11,267 bases of DNA, from NCBI GenBank assembly GCA_030038035.1, contig JASHPP010000776.1:1-11267 (forward strand), read 5' to 3'. A model generated the notes under the pieces. That model was not told where the DNA came from. It was given only the letters and a program-made list of their open reading frames with translations, and did no database searches. Origin of the DNA: Trebonia sp. Its GTDB lineage: Bacteria > Actinomycetota > Actinomycetes > Streptosporangiales > Streptosporangiaceae. Below are positions 1-7,052 of this stretch, piece after piece. Made by a program: the position numbers and the translations under genes. The first letter of the stretch is position 1, and every line of letters starts with the position of its first letter.

Positions 1-274
1 CCGCGCGACTGTCGGCGAGGTCGGCAACTCCGAGCAGGGCAACATCAAGCTCGGCAAGGCGGGCCGCAACCGCTGGAAGGGCAAGCGCCCGTCCGTGCGG
101 GGCGTCGCCATGAACCCGATCGACCACCCGCATGGCGGTGGCGAGGGCAAGAGCTCTGGCGGTCGCCACCCGGTCAGCCCGTGGGGTAAGCCGGAAGGCC
201 GTACCCGCCGCGAGCACAAGCCCAGTGACCGGCTGATCAGCCGCCGCCGTAGCCGCGGCAAGAACAAGCGGTAG
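1..274 (+). CDS. rplB: 50S ribosomal protein L2, C-terminal part (5' end outside window)
   Basis: L2 is a primary 23S rRNA binding protein close to the peptidyl transferase centre, needed for subunit association. Only the last 90 residues are present; the reading frame starts at base 2 and the gene is cut by the window edge, not broken. The fragment carries the family's most conserved segment, [21 protein letters not shown], whose first part contains the histidine equivalent to the one implicated near the catalytic centre in E. coli L2. It ends in the usual Arg/Lys-rich tail that contacts rRNA. The stop TAG lies 12 bases before rpsS, with the rpsS Shine-Dalgarno (AGGAG) starting inside that stop. 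Identification is secure from sequence and position. Confidence 0.98.
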   Translation, partial: RATVGEVGNSEQGNIKLGKAGRNRWKGKRPSVRGVAMNPIDHPHGGGEGKSSGGRHPVSPWGKPEGRTRREHKPSDRLISRRRSRGKNKR

Positions 275-286
275 GAGCAAGCGCCG

Positions 287-565
287 ATGCCTCGTAGCCT
301 TAAGAAGGGGCCCTTCGTCGACGACCACCTGATGAAGAAGGTGGACGTGCAGAACGAGAGGGGCACCAAGACCGTCATCAAGACGTGGTCCCGGCGGTCC
401 ATGATCGTGCCGGCGATGCTGGGTCACACCATCGCCGTACACGACGGCCGCAAGCACATCCCGGTGTTCATCACCGAGTCGATGGTGGGCCACAAGCTCG
501 GCGAGTTCGCTCCCACGCGGACCTTCCGCAGCCATGTCAAGGAAGACCGGCGCAGCCGGCGATAA
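287..565 (+). CDS. rpsS: 30S ribosomal protein S19
   Basis: S19 binds the 3' major domain of 16S rRNA in the head of the small subunit and pairs with S13. The 92-residue product has the family's usual length and motifs: the basic N-terminus [12 protein letters not shown], the central [10 protein letters not shown] and the C-terminal [16 protein letters not shown]. The ATG start has an AGGAG ribosome binding site at 273–277. It sits between rplB and rplV as in essentially all bacterial S10 operons. Nothing unusual is seen. Confidence 0.98.
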   Translation: MPRSLKKGPFVDDHLMKKVDVQNERGTKTVIKTWSRRSMIVPAMLGHTIAVHDGRKHIPVFITESMVGHKLGEFAPTRTFRSHVKEDRRSRR

Positions 566-582
566 GCCTGAAAGGGAACACC

Positions 583-933
583 ATGGAAGCCAGGGCTAAG
601 GCGCGCTACGTGCGCGTCACGCCACGGAAGGCCCGCCGTGTGGTGGACCTGATCCGCGGGCTGCCCGCCGAGCAGGCACAGGCGGTTCTGCAGTTCTCGC
701 CGCAGGCTGCCAGCGAGCCGGTCGGCAAGGTGCTTGCCAGCGCGATCGCTAACGCCGACCAGATCGGCGGGCGCGACCGGGGCATGCTCTGGGTGCGCCG
801 GGCGTGGGTCGACGAGGGTCCGACGCTCAAGCGCTTCCGGCCCCGCGCGCAGGGTCGCGGGTACCGGATCAACAAGCGAACGAGCCATATCACGGTCGTG
901 GTCTCCGACGACAGCGAGGGAGGGAACCGCTAG
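583..933 (+). CDS. rplV: 50S ribosomal protein L22
   Basis: L22 contacts all domains of 23S rRNA; its long beta-hairpin lines the nascent-peptide exit tunnel near the macrolide site. The 116-residue product starts [18 protein letters not shown] and contains the conserved ANAD segment; it ends with the RTSHITVVV strand. I chose the ATG at 583, which follows AAAGGGA and gives the family's normal N-terminus. A longer frame from 385 would run through rpsS and is not credible. The hairpin-tip region (roughly residues 80–95, [11 protein letters not shown]) shows no obvious insertion or deletion of the kind linked to macrolide resistance. The stop codon shares one base with the rpsC start (TAGTG), suggesting translational coupling. 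Confidence 0.97.
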   Translation: MEARAKARYVRVTPRKARRVVDLIRGLPAEQAQAVLQFSPQAASEPVGKVLASAIANADQIGGRDRGMLWVRRAWVDEGPTLKRFRPRAQGRGYRINKRTSHITVVVSDDSEGGNR

Positions 934-1745
934 TGGGACAGAAAGTGAACCCGCACGGGTTCCGCCTGGGCATCACCACCGACTTCAAGAGCCGCTGGTA
1001 CGCGGAGAAGAAGTACAAGGACTACGTCGCCGAGGACGTGGCCATCCGGCGCATGCTGCAGCGCGGCATGGAGCGGGCAGGCATCTCCAAGGTGGAGATC
1101 GAACGGACCACGGACCGGGTGCGCGTGGACATCCACACGGCACGCCCTGGCATCGTGATCGGGCGGCGCGGCGCCGAGGCCGACCGGATCCGCGGCGACC
1201 TGGAGAAGCTGACCAGCAAGCAGATCCAGCTGAACATCCTTGAGGTGAAGAACCCCGAGGTTGACGCCCAGCTGGTGGCGCAGGGCGTCGCCGAGCAGCT
1301 ATCCAGCCGTGTCTCCTTCCGCCGCGCGATGCGCAAGGCGATGCAGAGCGCGATCAAGGGCGGCGCCAAGGGGATCCGGGTGCAGTGCTCTGGCCGTCTC
1401 GGCGGCGCGGAGATGTCGCGCTCGGAGTTCTACCGGGAGGGCCGGGTGCCGCTGCACACGCTGCGCGCGGACATCGACTACGGCTTCTACGAGGCGCGGA
1501 CGACGTTCGGCCGGATCGGCGTGAAGGTGTGGATCTACCGCGGCGACGCGGCCCCGACCCGGGCCGGCCGCGAGGCGGCGCAGGCCGCGCTGCGTGCCGC
1601 TCAGCAGCGCGCCGGCCGGCCGCAGCAGACGCAGCGCCGCCGCCGCACCGACCGTCCCGACGGTCGCCCCGAGCGGCCCGAGCGCCCCGAGCGGTCCGCC
1701 GCACCGACGGCGGAGCCGCAGCCCGCGACCACAGGGGAGGGCTGA
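933..1745 (+). CDS. rpsC: 30S ribosomal protein S3 with long basic C-terminal tail
   Basis: S3 sits at the mRNA entry channel and, with S4 and S5, contributes helicase activity. The 270-residue product starts (GTG) with [13 protein letters not shown]. It carries a type II KH domain with the RNA-binding GRRG loop at residues 77–80, followed by the S3 C-terminal domain ending around IYRGD (about residue 205). The remaining 65 residues are an Ala/Arg/Gln/Pro-rich tail with a triple Glu-Arg-Pro-type repeat near residues 247–255. Long tails of this sort are common in actinobacterial S3 and absent from the shorter E. coli protein. The GTG start overlaps the rplV stop and has a GGGAGGG binding site at 918–924. 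The tail is probably disordered; its role is unknown. Confidence 0.97.
   Translation: MGQKVNPHGFRLGITTDFKSRWYAEKKYKDYVAEDVAIRRMLQRGMERAGISKVEIERTTDRVRVDIHTARPGIVIGRRGAEADRIRGDLEKLTSKQIQLNILEVKNPEVDAQLVAQGVAEQLSSRVSFRRAMRKAMQSAIKGGAKGIRVQCSGRLGGAEMSRSEFYREGRVPLHTLRADIDYGFYEARTTFGRIGVKVWIYRGDAAPTRAGREAAQAALRAAQQRAGRPQQTQRRRRTDRPDGRPERPERPERSAAPTAEPQPATTGEG
1669..1695 (+). repeat. 9-bp tandem repeat, three copies, inside rpsC
   Basis: Three consecutive 9-bp units (CCGAGCGGC, CCGAGCGCC, CCGAGCGGT) lie in frame with rpsC and encode Glu-Arg-Pro, Glu-Arg-Pro, Glu-Arg-Ser in the S3 tail. The units differ only in their last two bases. Such in-frame repeats can change copy number by slippage without breaking the gene, so tail length may vary among relatives. 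Confidence 0.8.
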
Positions 1746-1748
1746 TCG

Positions 1749-2168
1749 ATGCTGATTCCGCGCAAGGTCGCGCACCGCAAGCAGCACCGTCCGCACCGGA
1801 CCGGCATGGCCACCGGCGGAACCAGGGTCGCGTTCGGCGAGTACGGGATCCAGGCTCTTGAGCACGCCTACGTCACCAACCGCCAGATCGAGGCGGCGCG
1901 TATCGCGATGACCAGGCACATCCGCCGTGGCGGCAAGGTGTGGATCAACATCTACCCGGACCGCCCGCTGACCAAGAAGCCTGCCGAGACGCGGATGGGC
2001 TCAGGCAAGGGCTCGCCGGAATGGTGGATCGCCAACGTGAAGCCGGGCCGGGTTATGTTCGAACTGTCGGGAGTGGCGGAGCCGGTGGCCCGCGAGGCGC
2101 TGCGCCGCGCGATCCACAAGCTTCCCATGAAGTGCAAGATCGTGAAGCGAGAGGTGGGTGAAGCCTGA
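1749..2168 (+). CDS. rplP: 50S ribosomal protein L16
   Basis: L16 helps organise the A-site region of the large subunit and is a late assembly protein. The 139-residue product shows the family hallmarks: [15 protein letters not shown] at the N-terminus, the [14 protein letters not shown] helix, [20 protein letters not shown] and [11 protein letters not shown]. Length and ends match actinobacterial L16. The ATG start has a strong GGGGAGG site at 1734–1740 that lies just before the rpsC stop. The stop overlaps the rpmC start by one base (TGATG), so the two are probably coupled. Confidence 0.98.
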   Translation: MLIPRKVAHRKQHRPHRTGMATGGTRVAFGEYGIQALEHAYVTNRQIEAARIAMTRHIRRGGKVWINIYPDRPLTKKPAETRMGSGKGSPEWWIANVKPGRVMFELSGVAEPVAREALRRAIHKLPMKCKIVKREVGEA

Positions 2169-2428
2169 TGGCTAAGGGCTTGACCGCCGCGCAGCTGCGC
2201 TCTTCCTCCCTGGAGGAGCTGAGCAGCAAGCTGGCCGAAGCCAAGCAGGAGCTGTTCAACCTGCGGTTCCAGGGCGCCACCGGCCAGCTGGAGAGCCACG
2301 GCCGGCTGCACGCCGTGCGCAAGGAGATCGCCCGCATCTACACGGTGATGCGGGAACGCGAGCTCGGCATCATCACCGACGTCGAGGAGGACGTACCAGC
2401 GGACGTCGAGGGAGGCGCTGAGCAGTGA
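2168..2428 (+). CDS. rpmC: 50S ribosomal protein L29
   Basis: L29 is a small helical protein next to the exit tunnel, close to where trigger factor and SRP dock via L23. The 86-residue product has the two-helix hairpin seen in the family: [19 protein letters not shown], then a second helix starting near [13 protein letters not shown]. The last 18 residues are acidic (several Glu/Asp) and extend past the usual core, as in many actinobacteria. The ATG start overlaps the rplP stop, and the stop overlaps the rpsQ start by four bases. Confidence 0.96.
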   Translation: MAKGLTAAQLRSSSLEELSSKLAEAKQELFNLRFQGATGQLESHGRLHAVRKEIARIYTVMRERELGIITDVEEDVPADVEGGAEQ

Positions 2429-2733
2429 GCACGACACCGACACCGGCCGAGGCGGCAGCCGCCGCAGGCACCGAGGTGCACGCGCGCGGCTACCGCAAGA
2501 CCCGTGAGGGATACGTGGTCAGCGACAAGATGGACAAGACCGTCGTCGTCGTCGTGGAAGACCGCGTGAAGCACCCCAAGTACGGCAAGGTCATGCGCCG
2601 TACGAAGAAGTACAAGGCACACGACGAGAAGAACGCCTGTGGCGTCGGCGATCGTGTGCTGCTGATGGAGACCCGGCCGCTGTCGGCCACCAAGCGGTGG
2701 CGTGTGGCCGAGATCCTGGAGAAGGCGAAGTAA
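2425..2733 (+). CDS. rpsQ: 30S ribosomal protein S17 with Ala-rich N-terminal extension
   Basis: S17 binds 16S rRNA in the 5' domain and is needed early in small-subunit assembly. The OB-fold core is recognisable from about residue 25: [20 protein letters not shown], a run of five valines, then [20 protein letters not shown] and the C-terminal [13 protein letters not shown]. About 24 residues rich in Ala, Thr and Pro precede the core. I chose the GTG start because it overlaps the rpmC stop (GTGA) and follows a GAGGGAGG site at 2408–2415 with 9-base spacing. The five valines are encoded by four GTC codons and a GTG, a short trinucleotide repeat (2542–2556). Total length is 102 residues. Confidence 0.96.
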   Translation: MSTTPTPAEAAAAAGTEVHARGYRKTREGYVVSDKMDKTVVVVVEDRVKHPKYGKVMRRTKKYKAHDEKNACGVGDRVLLMETRPLSATKRWRVAEILEKAK

Positions 2734-2773
2734 GTAAGGGCCGGGGCAAGGATTTAAGGCCAGAGGAGTTGAC

Positions 2774-3142
2774 GTGATCCAGCAGGAGTCGCGGCTGAAG
2801 GTCGCCGACAACACGGGCGCGAAGGAAATCTTGTGTATCCGCGTGCTCGGCGGCAGCGGCCGGCGATACGCGGGCATCGGTGACGTCATCGTGGCGACCG
2901 TGAAGGACGCGCTGCCCGGGGCTGGCGTCAAGAAGGGCGACGTCGTCAAGGCGGTCGTCGTGCGGACCCGCAAGGAGCGACGCCGCGCGGACGGTTCCTA
3001 CATCCGCTTCGATGAGAACGCCGCCGTCCTGATCAGGGACGGCGGGGATCCGCGTGGCACCCGCATCTTCGGCCCGGTCGGCCGGGAGCTGCGGGAGAAG
3101 CGGTTCATGCGGATCATCTCGCTGGCGCCGGAGGTGCTGTGA
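2774..3142 (+). CDS. rplN: 50S ribosomal protein L14
   Basis: L14 binds 23S rRNA, contacts L19 and helps form an intersubunit bridge. The 122-residue product is the exact usual length, starting (GTG) with [18 protein letters not shown] and containing the signature [13 protein letters not shown] and the C-terminal [16 protein letters not shown]. The GTG start follows an AGAGGAG site in a 40-base gap after rpsQ, one of the few true gaps in this operon. I see no clear promoter or hairpin in that gap. The stop overlaps the rplX start. Confidence 0.98.
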   Translation: MIQQESRLKVADNTGAKEILCIRVLGGSGRRYAGIGDVIVATVKDALPGAGVKKGDVVKAVVVRTRKERRRADGSYIRFDENAAVLIRDGGDPRGTRIFGPVGRELREKRFMRIISLAPEVL

Positions 3143-3468
3143 TGAGAATCAAGAAGGGCGACCACGTCGTGGTCGTGGCCGGCAAGGACAAGGGTGCTAG
3201 CGGGACCGTCATCGCGGTGTATCCGGACAAGCAGCGTGTCTTGGTGCAGGGCGTGAACATGGTCAAGAAGAACAAGAAGGTGACCAACCGCGCCGTGACC
3301 GGTACCGGCATCAAGGAGGGCGGCATCACCACCCAGGAGGCATCCGTCCATGTAAGCAACGTGCAGCTGGTCGACCCGGAGACCAGGCGTCCGGCGCGGG
3401 TGGGTTACCAGGTCAACGAGGACGGCAAGAAGGTTCGCGTCCTCCGCCCGAGCGGGAAGGAAGTCTGA
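3142..3468 (+). CDS. rplX: 50S ribosomal protein L24
   Basis: L24 is one of the proteins that initiate 50S assembly and lies near the tunnel exit. The product (108 residues) begins [18 protein letters not shown] and contains a KOW motif over roughly the first 35 residues. I chose the ATG at 3142, which overlaps the rplN stop (TGATG) and sits 7 bases after GGAGG (3130–3134). A GTG three bases earlier (3139) would add one Met and is only 4 bases from that site, so it is less likely. The downstream half ([20 protein letters not shown]) matches the L24 C-terminal region. Confidence 0.96.
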   Translation: MRIKKGDHVVVVAGKDKGASGTVIAVYPDKQRVLVQGVNMVKKNKKVTNRAVTGTGIKEGGITTQEASVHVSNVQLVDPETRRPARVGYQVNEDGKKVRVLRPSGKEV

Positions 3469-4031
3469 TGGCGACCGAGGCGCCGGCACGGCCGCGGCTC
3501 AGGGAGAAGTACCTGATCGAGATCGCCCCTGCCCTGAAGGATGAGTTCGGGTACGGCAACGTGATGCAGATTCCCCGGCTGACCAAGATCGTCGTGAACA
3601 TGGGCGTCGGCGAGGCGGCGCGGGACGCGAAGCTGATCGACGGTGCGGTCAGGGACCTCACCGCCATCAGCGGGCAGAAACCAGCCGTGGCGCGGGCAAA
3701 GAGGTCCATCGCCCAGTTCAAGCTGCGCGAGGGCATGCCGATCGGCGTGCACGTCACGCTGCGCGGCGACCGGATGTGGGAGTTCCTCGACCGGCTCTTG
3801 TCGATCGCGCTGCCGCGCATCCGCGACTTCCGCGGCCTGTCAGACAAGCAGTTCGACGGGCGAGGGAACTACACGTTCGGGTTGACCGAGCAGGTGGTGT
3901 TCCACGAGATCAACCCGGACAAGGTTGACCGGCAGCGGGGCATGGACATCACGATCGTCACCACGGCAACCAACGACGCCGAGGGCCGCTCGCTGCTGCG
4001 GCGACTTGGCTTCCCGTTCAAGGAGGGCTGA
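3468..4031 (+). CDS. rplE: 50S ribosomal protein L5
   Basis: L5 binds 5S rRNA with L18 and L25-type proteins in the central protuberance and contacts S13 across the subunit interface. The 187-residue product has the usual length and motifs: [40 protein letters not shown], the [17 protein letters not shown] region and the C-terminal [12 protein letters not shown] few extra residues precede LREKYL at the N-terminus, as in other actinobacteria. The ATG start overlaps the rplX stop by one base (TGATG) and is preceded by GGAAGGA. Nothing is missing. Confidence 0.98.
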   Translation: MATEAPARPRLREKYLIEIAPALKDEFGYGNVMQIPRLTKIVVNMGVGEAARDAKLIDGAVRDLTAISGQKPAVARAKRSIAQFKLREGMPIGVHVTLRGDRMWEFLDRLLSIALPRIRDFRGLSDKQFDGRGNYTFGLTEQVVFHEINPDKVDRQRGMDITIVTTATNDAEGRSLLRRLGFPFKEG

Positions 4032-4034
4032 CCG

Positions 4035-4220
4035 GTGGCGAAGAAGTCGCTGATCGCCAAGGCTAACCGCAAGCCGAAGTTCGCCGTCCGCGCCTACACG
4101 CGGTGCACCCGCTGCGGCCGGCCACGTGCCGTGTACCGGAAGTTCGGCCTGTGCCGCATCTGCTTCCGCACGTTGGCGCACCGGGGCGAACTGCCCGGCA
4201 TCACCAAGTCCAGCTGGTAA
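4035..4220 (+). CDS. rpsZ: 30S ribosomal protein S14, zinc-binding (type Z) form
   Basis: S14 binds 16S rRNA in the head of the small subunit. This is the short, 61-residue form with four cysteines in two CxxC pairs (Cys24, Cys27, Cys40, Cys43) that hold a zinc ion. The rest matches the family ([16 protein letters not shown], then [20 protein letters not shown]). Many actinobacteria also carry a longer zinc-free S14 elsewhere, induced when zinc is scarce; whether this genome does cannot be seen here. The GTG start has a strong AGGAGGG site at 4021–4027. The symbol rpsN is also used for this gene. Confidence 0.97.
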   Translation: MAKKSLIAKANRKPKFAVRAYTRCTRCGRPRAVYRKFGLCRICFRTLAHRGELPGITKSSW

Positions 4221-4284
4221 CAACGAACGCCGCAGGTCCTGCCCACGGCGGTCGGGAAACCACGGCGAGGAAGGCCATCAGGCC

Positions 4285-4683
4285 ATGTCAATGACCGACC
4301 CAATCGCGGACATGCTGACCCGTCTGCGCAACGCGAACTCGGCGTATCACGACACCGTGCGCATGCCCTACTCCACGATCAAGTCGCACATCGCCGAGAT
4401 CCTCAAGCAGGAGGGCTACATCGCGGCGTGGCGCGTGGAGGAGGCCGAAGTCGGCAAGAGCCTCGTGATCACGCTCAAGTACGGCAACGCCAGGGAGCGC
4501 TCGATCGCCGGGATCAAGCGGGTCTCCAAGCCCGGTCTGCGGGTGTACGCAAAGAAGGACAACCTGCCACGGGTGCTCGGCGGGCTCGGCGTCGCGATCA
4601 TCTCGACGTCCGGCGGGCTGATGACCGACAAGCAGGCCAAGAAGAACGGTGTGGGCGGGGAAGTACTCGCCTACGTCTGGTAA
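4285..4683 (+). CDS. rpsH: 30S ribosomal protein S8
   Basis: S8 binds the central domain of 16S rRNA and is essential for platform assembly; in E. coli it also represses its own operon by binding spc mRNA. The 132-residue product contains [26 protein letters not shown], the [18 protein letters not shown] segment and the C-terminal [10 protein letters not shown] chose the ATG at 4285 (MSMTDP), which matches the usual actinobacterial N-terminus; the ATG at 4291 would remove two residues. A GAGGAAGG site ends about 12 bases before the start. The preceding 64-base gap holds a short possible hairpin (GCAGGTCCTGC, 4232–4242), too weak to call regulatory. No match to the E. coli S8 mRNA target was recognised. 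Confidence 0.96.
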   Translation: MSMTDPIADMLTRLRNANSAYHDTVRMPYSTIKSHIAEILKQEGYIAAWRVEEAEVGKSLVITLKYGNARERSIAGIKRVSKPGLRVYAKKDNLPRVLGGLGVAIISTSGGLMTDKQAKKNGVGGEVLAYVW

Positions 4684-4698
4684 GGGAGGGCAGCAGGA

Positions 4699-5235
4699 AT
4701 GTCACGTATCGGACGTCTCCCCGTGCCCATCCCCAGCGGCGTGGACGTGGCCATCGACGGCCAGGCGGTCACCGTCACGGGGCCCAAGGGCACCCTGGCG
4801 CTCAAGGTCGCCGAGCCGATCGCCGTGGTGCAGGAAGACAGCGTCATCCGCGTTACCCGGCCAAGCGACGAGGGCAAGGTCCGCGCGCTGCACGGCCTGT
4901 CCCGCACGCTGATCGCGAACATGGTGACCGGCGTCACCCAGGGTTTCAGCAAGACCCTGGAGATCGTCGGTGTTGGCTACCGTGTGCAGGCCAAGGGTGA
5001 GGACCTCGAGTTCTCGCTGGGGTTCAGCCACCCGGTGCTTGTCACCCCCCCGGATGGAGTCACCTTCCGCGTCGAGACGCCGACCAGGTTCGTGGTCGAG
5101 GGCATCGACAAGCAGCTGGTGGGTGAGACCGCGGCGCGGATCCGCAAGCTGCGCAAGCCCGACCCTTACAAGGCCAAGGGCGTGCGCTACCAGGGCGAAG
5201 TGATCCGCCGCAAGGTCGGGAAGGCTGGTAAGTAG
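4699..5235 (+). CDS. rplF: 50S ribosomal protein L6
   Basis: L6 lies near the sarcin–ricin loop at the factor-binding site of the large subunit. The 178-residue product is full length, with two copies of the L6 fold: the first around [16 protein letters not shown] to about residue 80, the second ending in the highly conserved [17 protein letters not shown] and the basic [10 protein letters not shown] tail. The ATG start follows GGGAGG (4684–4689). It is separated from rpsH by 15 bases and from rplR by two. Confidence 0.98.
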   Translation: MSRIGRLPVPIPSGVDVAIDGQAVTVTGPKGTLALKVAEPIAVVQEDSVIRVTRPSDEGKVRALHGLSRTLIANMVTGVTQGFSKTLEIVGVGYRVQAKGEDLEFSLGFSHPVLVTPPDGVTFRVETPTRFVVEGIDKQLVGETAARIRKLRKPDPYKAKGVRYQGEVIRRKVGKAGK

Positions 5236-5237
5236 TC

Positions 5238-5654
5238 ATGTCTAGGACCAAGGCCAAAAGGTCGTCGCGCGAGTACGCCACCGGGCTGGTGGGACCGCGC
5301 ACGACCGCCAAGACTCGCGCCCGAGTCCGGCGCCACCTGCGGGTGCGGAAGAAGGTCGCCGGCAGCGCCGCCCGGCCGCGGCTGGTCGTGAACCGGTCCG
5401 CGCGGCACATGTTCGCGCAGATCGTCGACGATACCGTCGGCCACACCCTGGCGTCCGCGTCCACCCTGGACGCGGGCATCAGGTCGGTGACGGGAGACAA
5501 GACCGCCAAGGCCAGGCTGGTCGGGGCGCTTATCGCCGAGCGTGCCAAGAGCGCCGGCATCACCGCCGTGGTGTTCGACCGCGGCGGATACCAGTACCAC
5601 GGGCGCGTGGCGGCCCTCGCCGACGGCGCGCGGGAAGCGGGGCTGGCACTGTGA
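5238..5654 (+). CDS. rplR: 50S ribosomal protein L18, with extended N-terminus
   Basis: L18 binds 5S rRNA and anchors it, with L5, in the central protuberance. The core is clear: [46 protein letters not shown] and the C-terminal [20 protein letters not shown]. The 138-residue product is somewhat longer than typical L18 because of a basic N-terminus ([20 protein letters not shown]) that I do not recognise from common homologues. The ATG start has only a weak upstream site (GGGAAGG, 13 bases away); translation may be coupled to rplF, which ends two bases before. An in-frame GTG at 5289 would give a more typical 121 residues but lacks a binding site. Confidence 0.95.
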   Translation: MSRTKAKRSSREYATGLVGPRTTAKTRARVRRHLRVRKKVAGSAARPRLVVNRSARHMFAQIVDDTVGHTLASASTLDAGIRSVTGDKTAKARLVGALIAERAKSAGITAVVFDRGGYQYHGRVAALADGAREAGLAL

Positions 5655-5686
5655 TGCCGGTCAAGATTATGAGGAGGAACAGCTAA
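5654..5686 (+). other. 10-codon reading frame bridging rplR and rpsE (possible coupling peptide)
   Basis: A complete short frame (ATG CCG GTC AAG ATT ATG AGG AGG AAC AGC TAA; peptide [10 protein letters not shown]) fills the gap between rplR and rpsE. Its ATG shares a base with the rplR stop (TGATG), and its TAA shares a base with the rpsE start (TAATG). Its tandem AGG AGG arginine codons are at the same time the Shine-Dalgarno sequence of rpsE. This would carry ribosomes from rplR directly to rpsE. The geometry is seen directly; translation is inference and the arrangement could be chance. Confidence 0.3.
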
Positions 5687-6291
5687 TGCCAGCAGCTCCG
5701 CGGCGCGGCGGTGGCGGCGGCGAGCGGCGTGAGCGCCGCGAAGACCGGCGCGGCGGCACGGCCGAGAAGCAGGCGGTCTACCTCGAGCGCGTGGTTACGA
5801 TCAACCGCGTGGCCAAGGTGGTCAAGGGTGGCCGCAGGTTCAGCTTTACCGCGCTCGTCGTGGTGGGCGACGGCAACGGCATGGTCGGTGTCGGCTACGG
5901 CAAGGCGAAGGAGGTGCCCGCGGCGATCGCCAAGGGCGTCGAAGAGGCCAAGAAGCACTTCTTCCGGGTTCCGCGCATCGCCGGCACGATCCCGCACACC
6001 GTGCAGGGCGAGGCGGCGGCGGGCGTGGTGCTGCTCAAGCCGGCCAGCCCCGGTACCGGTGTCATCGCCGGCGGACCGGTGCGGGCTGTCCTTGAGTGCG
6101 CGGGGATCAGCGACGTGCTGTCCCGCTCACTCGGCTCGTCCAACCCGATCAACGTGGTGCACGCCACCGTGGCCGCGCTGAAGTCGCTGAGCCGCCCCGA
6201 GGAGATCGCAGCCAAGCGCGGCCTGCCGATCGAGGACGTGGCGCCGAGGGCGATGCTGCAGGCGCGTGCCGCGGCAACGGCCGGCACGTAA
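5686..6291 (+). CDS. rpsE: 30S ribosomal protein S5
   Basis: S5 sits at the mRNA entry site and affects decoding accuracy; its N-terminal domain loop lies at the spectinomycin site. The 201-residue product has a Gly/Arg/Glu-rich N-terminal extension (about 27 residues), then the double-stranded RNA-binding-like domain ([20 protein letters not shown] onward) and the C-terminal S5 fold (about residues 110–185, with [19 protein letters not shown]). The KGG loop at residues 47–49, equivalent to the spectinomycin-contact loop, looks intact. I chose the ATG at 5686, which follows a near-perfect AGGAGG (5672–5677); the upstream part of the open frame overlaps rplR and is not credible. Confidence 0.97.
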   Translation: MPAAPRRGGGGGERRERREDRRGGTAEKQAVYLERVVTINRVAKVVKGGRRFSFTALVVVGDGNGMVGVGYGKAKEVPAAIAKGVEEAKKHFFRVPRIAGTIPHTVQGEAAAGVVLLKPASPGTGVIAGGPVRAVLECAGISDVLSRSLGSSNPINVVHATVAALKSLSRPEEIAAKRGLPIEDVAPRAMLQARAAATAGT

Positions 6292-6304
6292 CAAGGGGCA
6301 CGTC

Positions 6305-6487
6305 ATGACACAGCTCAAGGTGACGCAGGTCAAGTCGAAGATCGGCGGGAACAGCGCGCAGCGGAACTCGCTGCGGTCGCTGGGCCTGCGCCGCATCGGC
6401 CAGACGGTGATCAAGCCGGATCGCCCGGAATTCCGTGGCATGATCCACGTTGTCCGCCACCTGGTGCGGGTAGAGGAAGTGGACTAA
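6305..6487 (+). CDS. rpmD: 50S ribosomal protein L30
   Basis: L30 is a small peripheral large-subunit protein. The 60-residue product ([16 protein letters not shown], then [16 protein letters not shown] and the C-terminal [14 protein letters not shown]) matches bacterial L30 along its whole length. I chose the ATG at 6305 because it gives the standard N-terminus; a frame opening at 6266 would overlap the end of rpsE. The upstream site is AAGGGG (6294–6299). It ends three bases before rplO. Confidence 0.97.
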   Translation: MTQLKVTQVKSKIGGNSAQRNSLRSLGLRRIGQTVIKPDRPEFRGMIHVVRHLVRVEEVD

Positions 6488-6490
6488 CCA

Positions 6491-6934
6491 ATGCTGAAGC
6501 TGCACGATCTGCGGCCGGCTCCGGGCTCCCACAAAGCGAAGAAGCGAGTCGGCCGGGGCGAGGGATCCAAGGGCAAGACCGCGGGCCGCGGCACCAAGGG
6601 CTCCAAGGCTCGCTACCAGGTGCCGATCGGTTTCGAGGGCGGCCAGATGCCGCTGCACCGTCGGCTGCCGAAGCTGAAGGGCTTCTCGAACGCGCCGTTC
6701 AAGACCACCTACCAGGTGGTGAACACAGGGCGCCTCGCGGAGCTCTACCCCGCGGGCGGCGACGTGACGCCGGACGGCCTGGCCGCCAACGGCGCTGTGC
6801 GCCGCGGCGAACTGGTCAAGGTGCTTGGCAACGGCGAGCTGGCCGTGGCGCTGCGGGTCAGCGCGCACGCCGTCTCCGCGTCGGCCAGGCAGAAGATCGA
6901 GGCGGCGGGCGGAACAGTCACGCTGCTCGGTTAG
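6491..6934 (+). CDS. rplO: 50S ribosomal protein L15
   Basis: L15 is a late-binding 23S rRNA protein that stabilises the folded large subunit. The 147-residue product has the long Gly/Lys-rich, extended N-terminal arm ([20 protein letters not shown], then [10 protein letters not shown]), the [19 protein letters not shown] motif and the globular C-terminal domain ending [20 protein letters not shown]. It is the last ribosomal gene in the window, and the coding run pauses here: its stop is followed within four bases by a strong inverted repeat. Confidence 0.97.
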   Translation: MLKLHDLRPAPGSHKAKKRVGRGEGSKGKTAGRGTKGSKARYQVPIGFEGGQMPLHRRLPKLKGFSNAPFKTTYQVVNTGRLAELYPAGGDVTPDGLAANGAVRRGELVKVLGNGELAVALRVSAHAVSASARQKIEAAGGTVTLLG

Positions 6935-6937
6935 CCT

Positions 6938-6981
6938 GAGCTAGCTCGCTCGTGCCGCCCGTGACGCGAGCGAGCTAGCTC
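6938..6981. repeat. Perfect 15-bp inverted repeat between rplO and secY (terminator, attenuator or operator)
   Basis: The arms GAGCTAGCTCGCTCG (6938–6952) and CGAGCGAGCTAGCTC (6967–6981) are exact reverse complements separated by 14 bases, beginning four bases after the rplO stop. Each arm contains a 10-bp perfect palindrome, GAGCTAGCTC, at 6938–6947 and 6972–6981, which are 34 bp apart. No run of T follows, so it is not a classical intrinsic terminator, although actinobacterial terminators often lack one. It could equally be a paired operator for a dimeric regulator. The repeat is certain; its role is inference. Confidence 0.85.
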
Positions 6982-6999
6982 GCCGGGCAGGCCTGCGGG

Positions 7000-7005
7000 T
7001 AGGAT
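7000..7005 (+). promoter_or_regulatory. Possible -10 element upstream of secY
   Basis: TAGGAT fits the TANNNT actinobacterial -10 consensus and would start a transcript near 7012, about 40 bases before secY. No recognisable TTGACA-like -35 sits 16–18 bases upstream; that position falls on or beside the right arm of the inverted repeat. This is a weak call that rests on the hexamer and on the unusually long gap. Confidence 0.3.
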
Positions 7006-7016
7006 ACGGAAGCCGC

Positions 7017-7032
7017 TGAAACGCAGGTTTCA
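7017..7032 (+). promoter_or_regulatory. Small hairpin in the secY leader
   Basis: TGAAAC and GTTTCA form a 6-bp stem around a GCAG loop, ending 20 bases before the secY start and 6 bases before the AAAAGGGA binding site. It could affect initiation but the stem is short. No known riboswitch or protein-binding pattern was recognised. Confidence 0.3.
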
Positions 7033-7052
7033 CCGATGAAAAGGGATCACGC

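Noticed and set aside
2734..2773. Possible promoter separating the S10 and spc operons before rplN.
   Set aside because: The 40-base gap has no recognisable -10/-35 pair or terminator hairpin; only the rplN ribosome binding site is clear.
3139..3141. GTG at 3139 as the start of rplX.
   Set aside because: It adds a second Met and is too close to the GGAGG site; the ATG at 3142 gives the standard MRIKKGD start.
4221..4284. Possible S8-binding or other regulatory RNA structure before rpsH.
   Set aside because: Only a 4–5 bp stem can be drawn and nothing resembles the known E. coli S8 target, which in any case lies at rplE.
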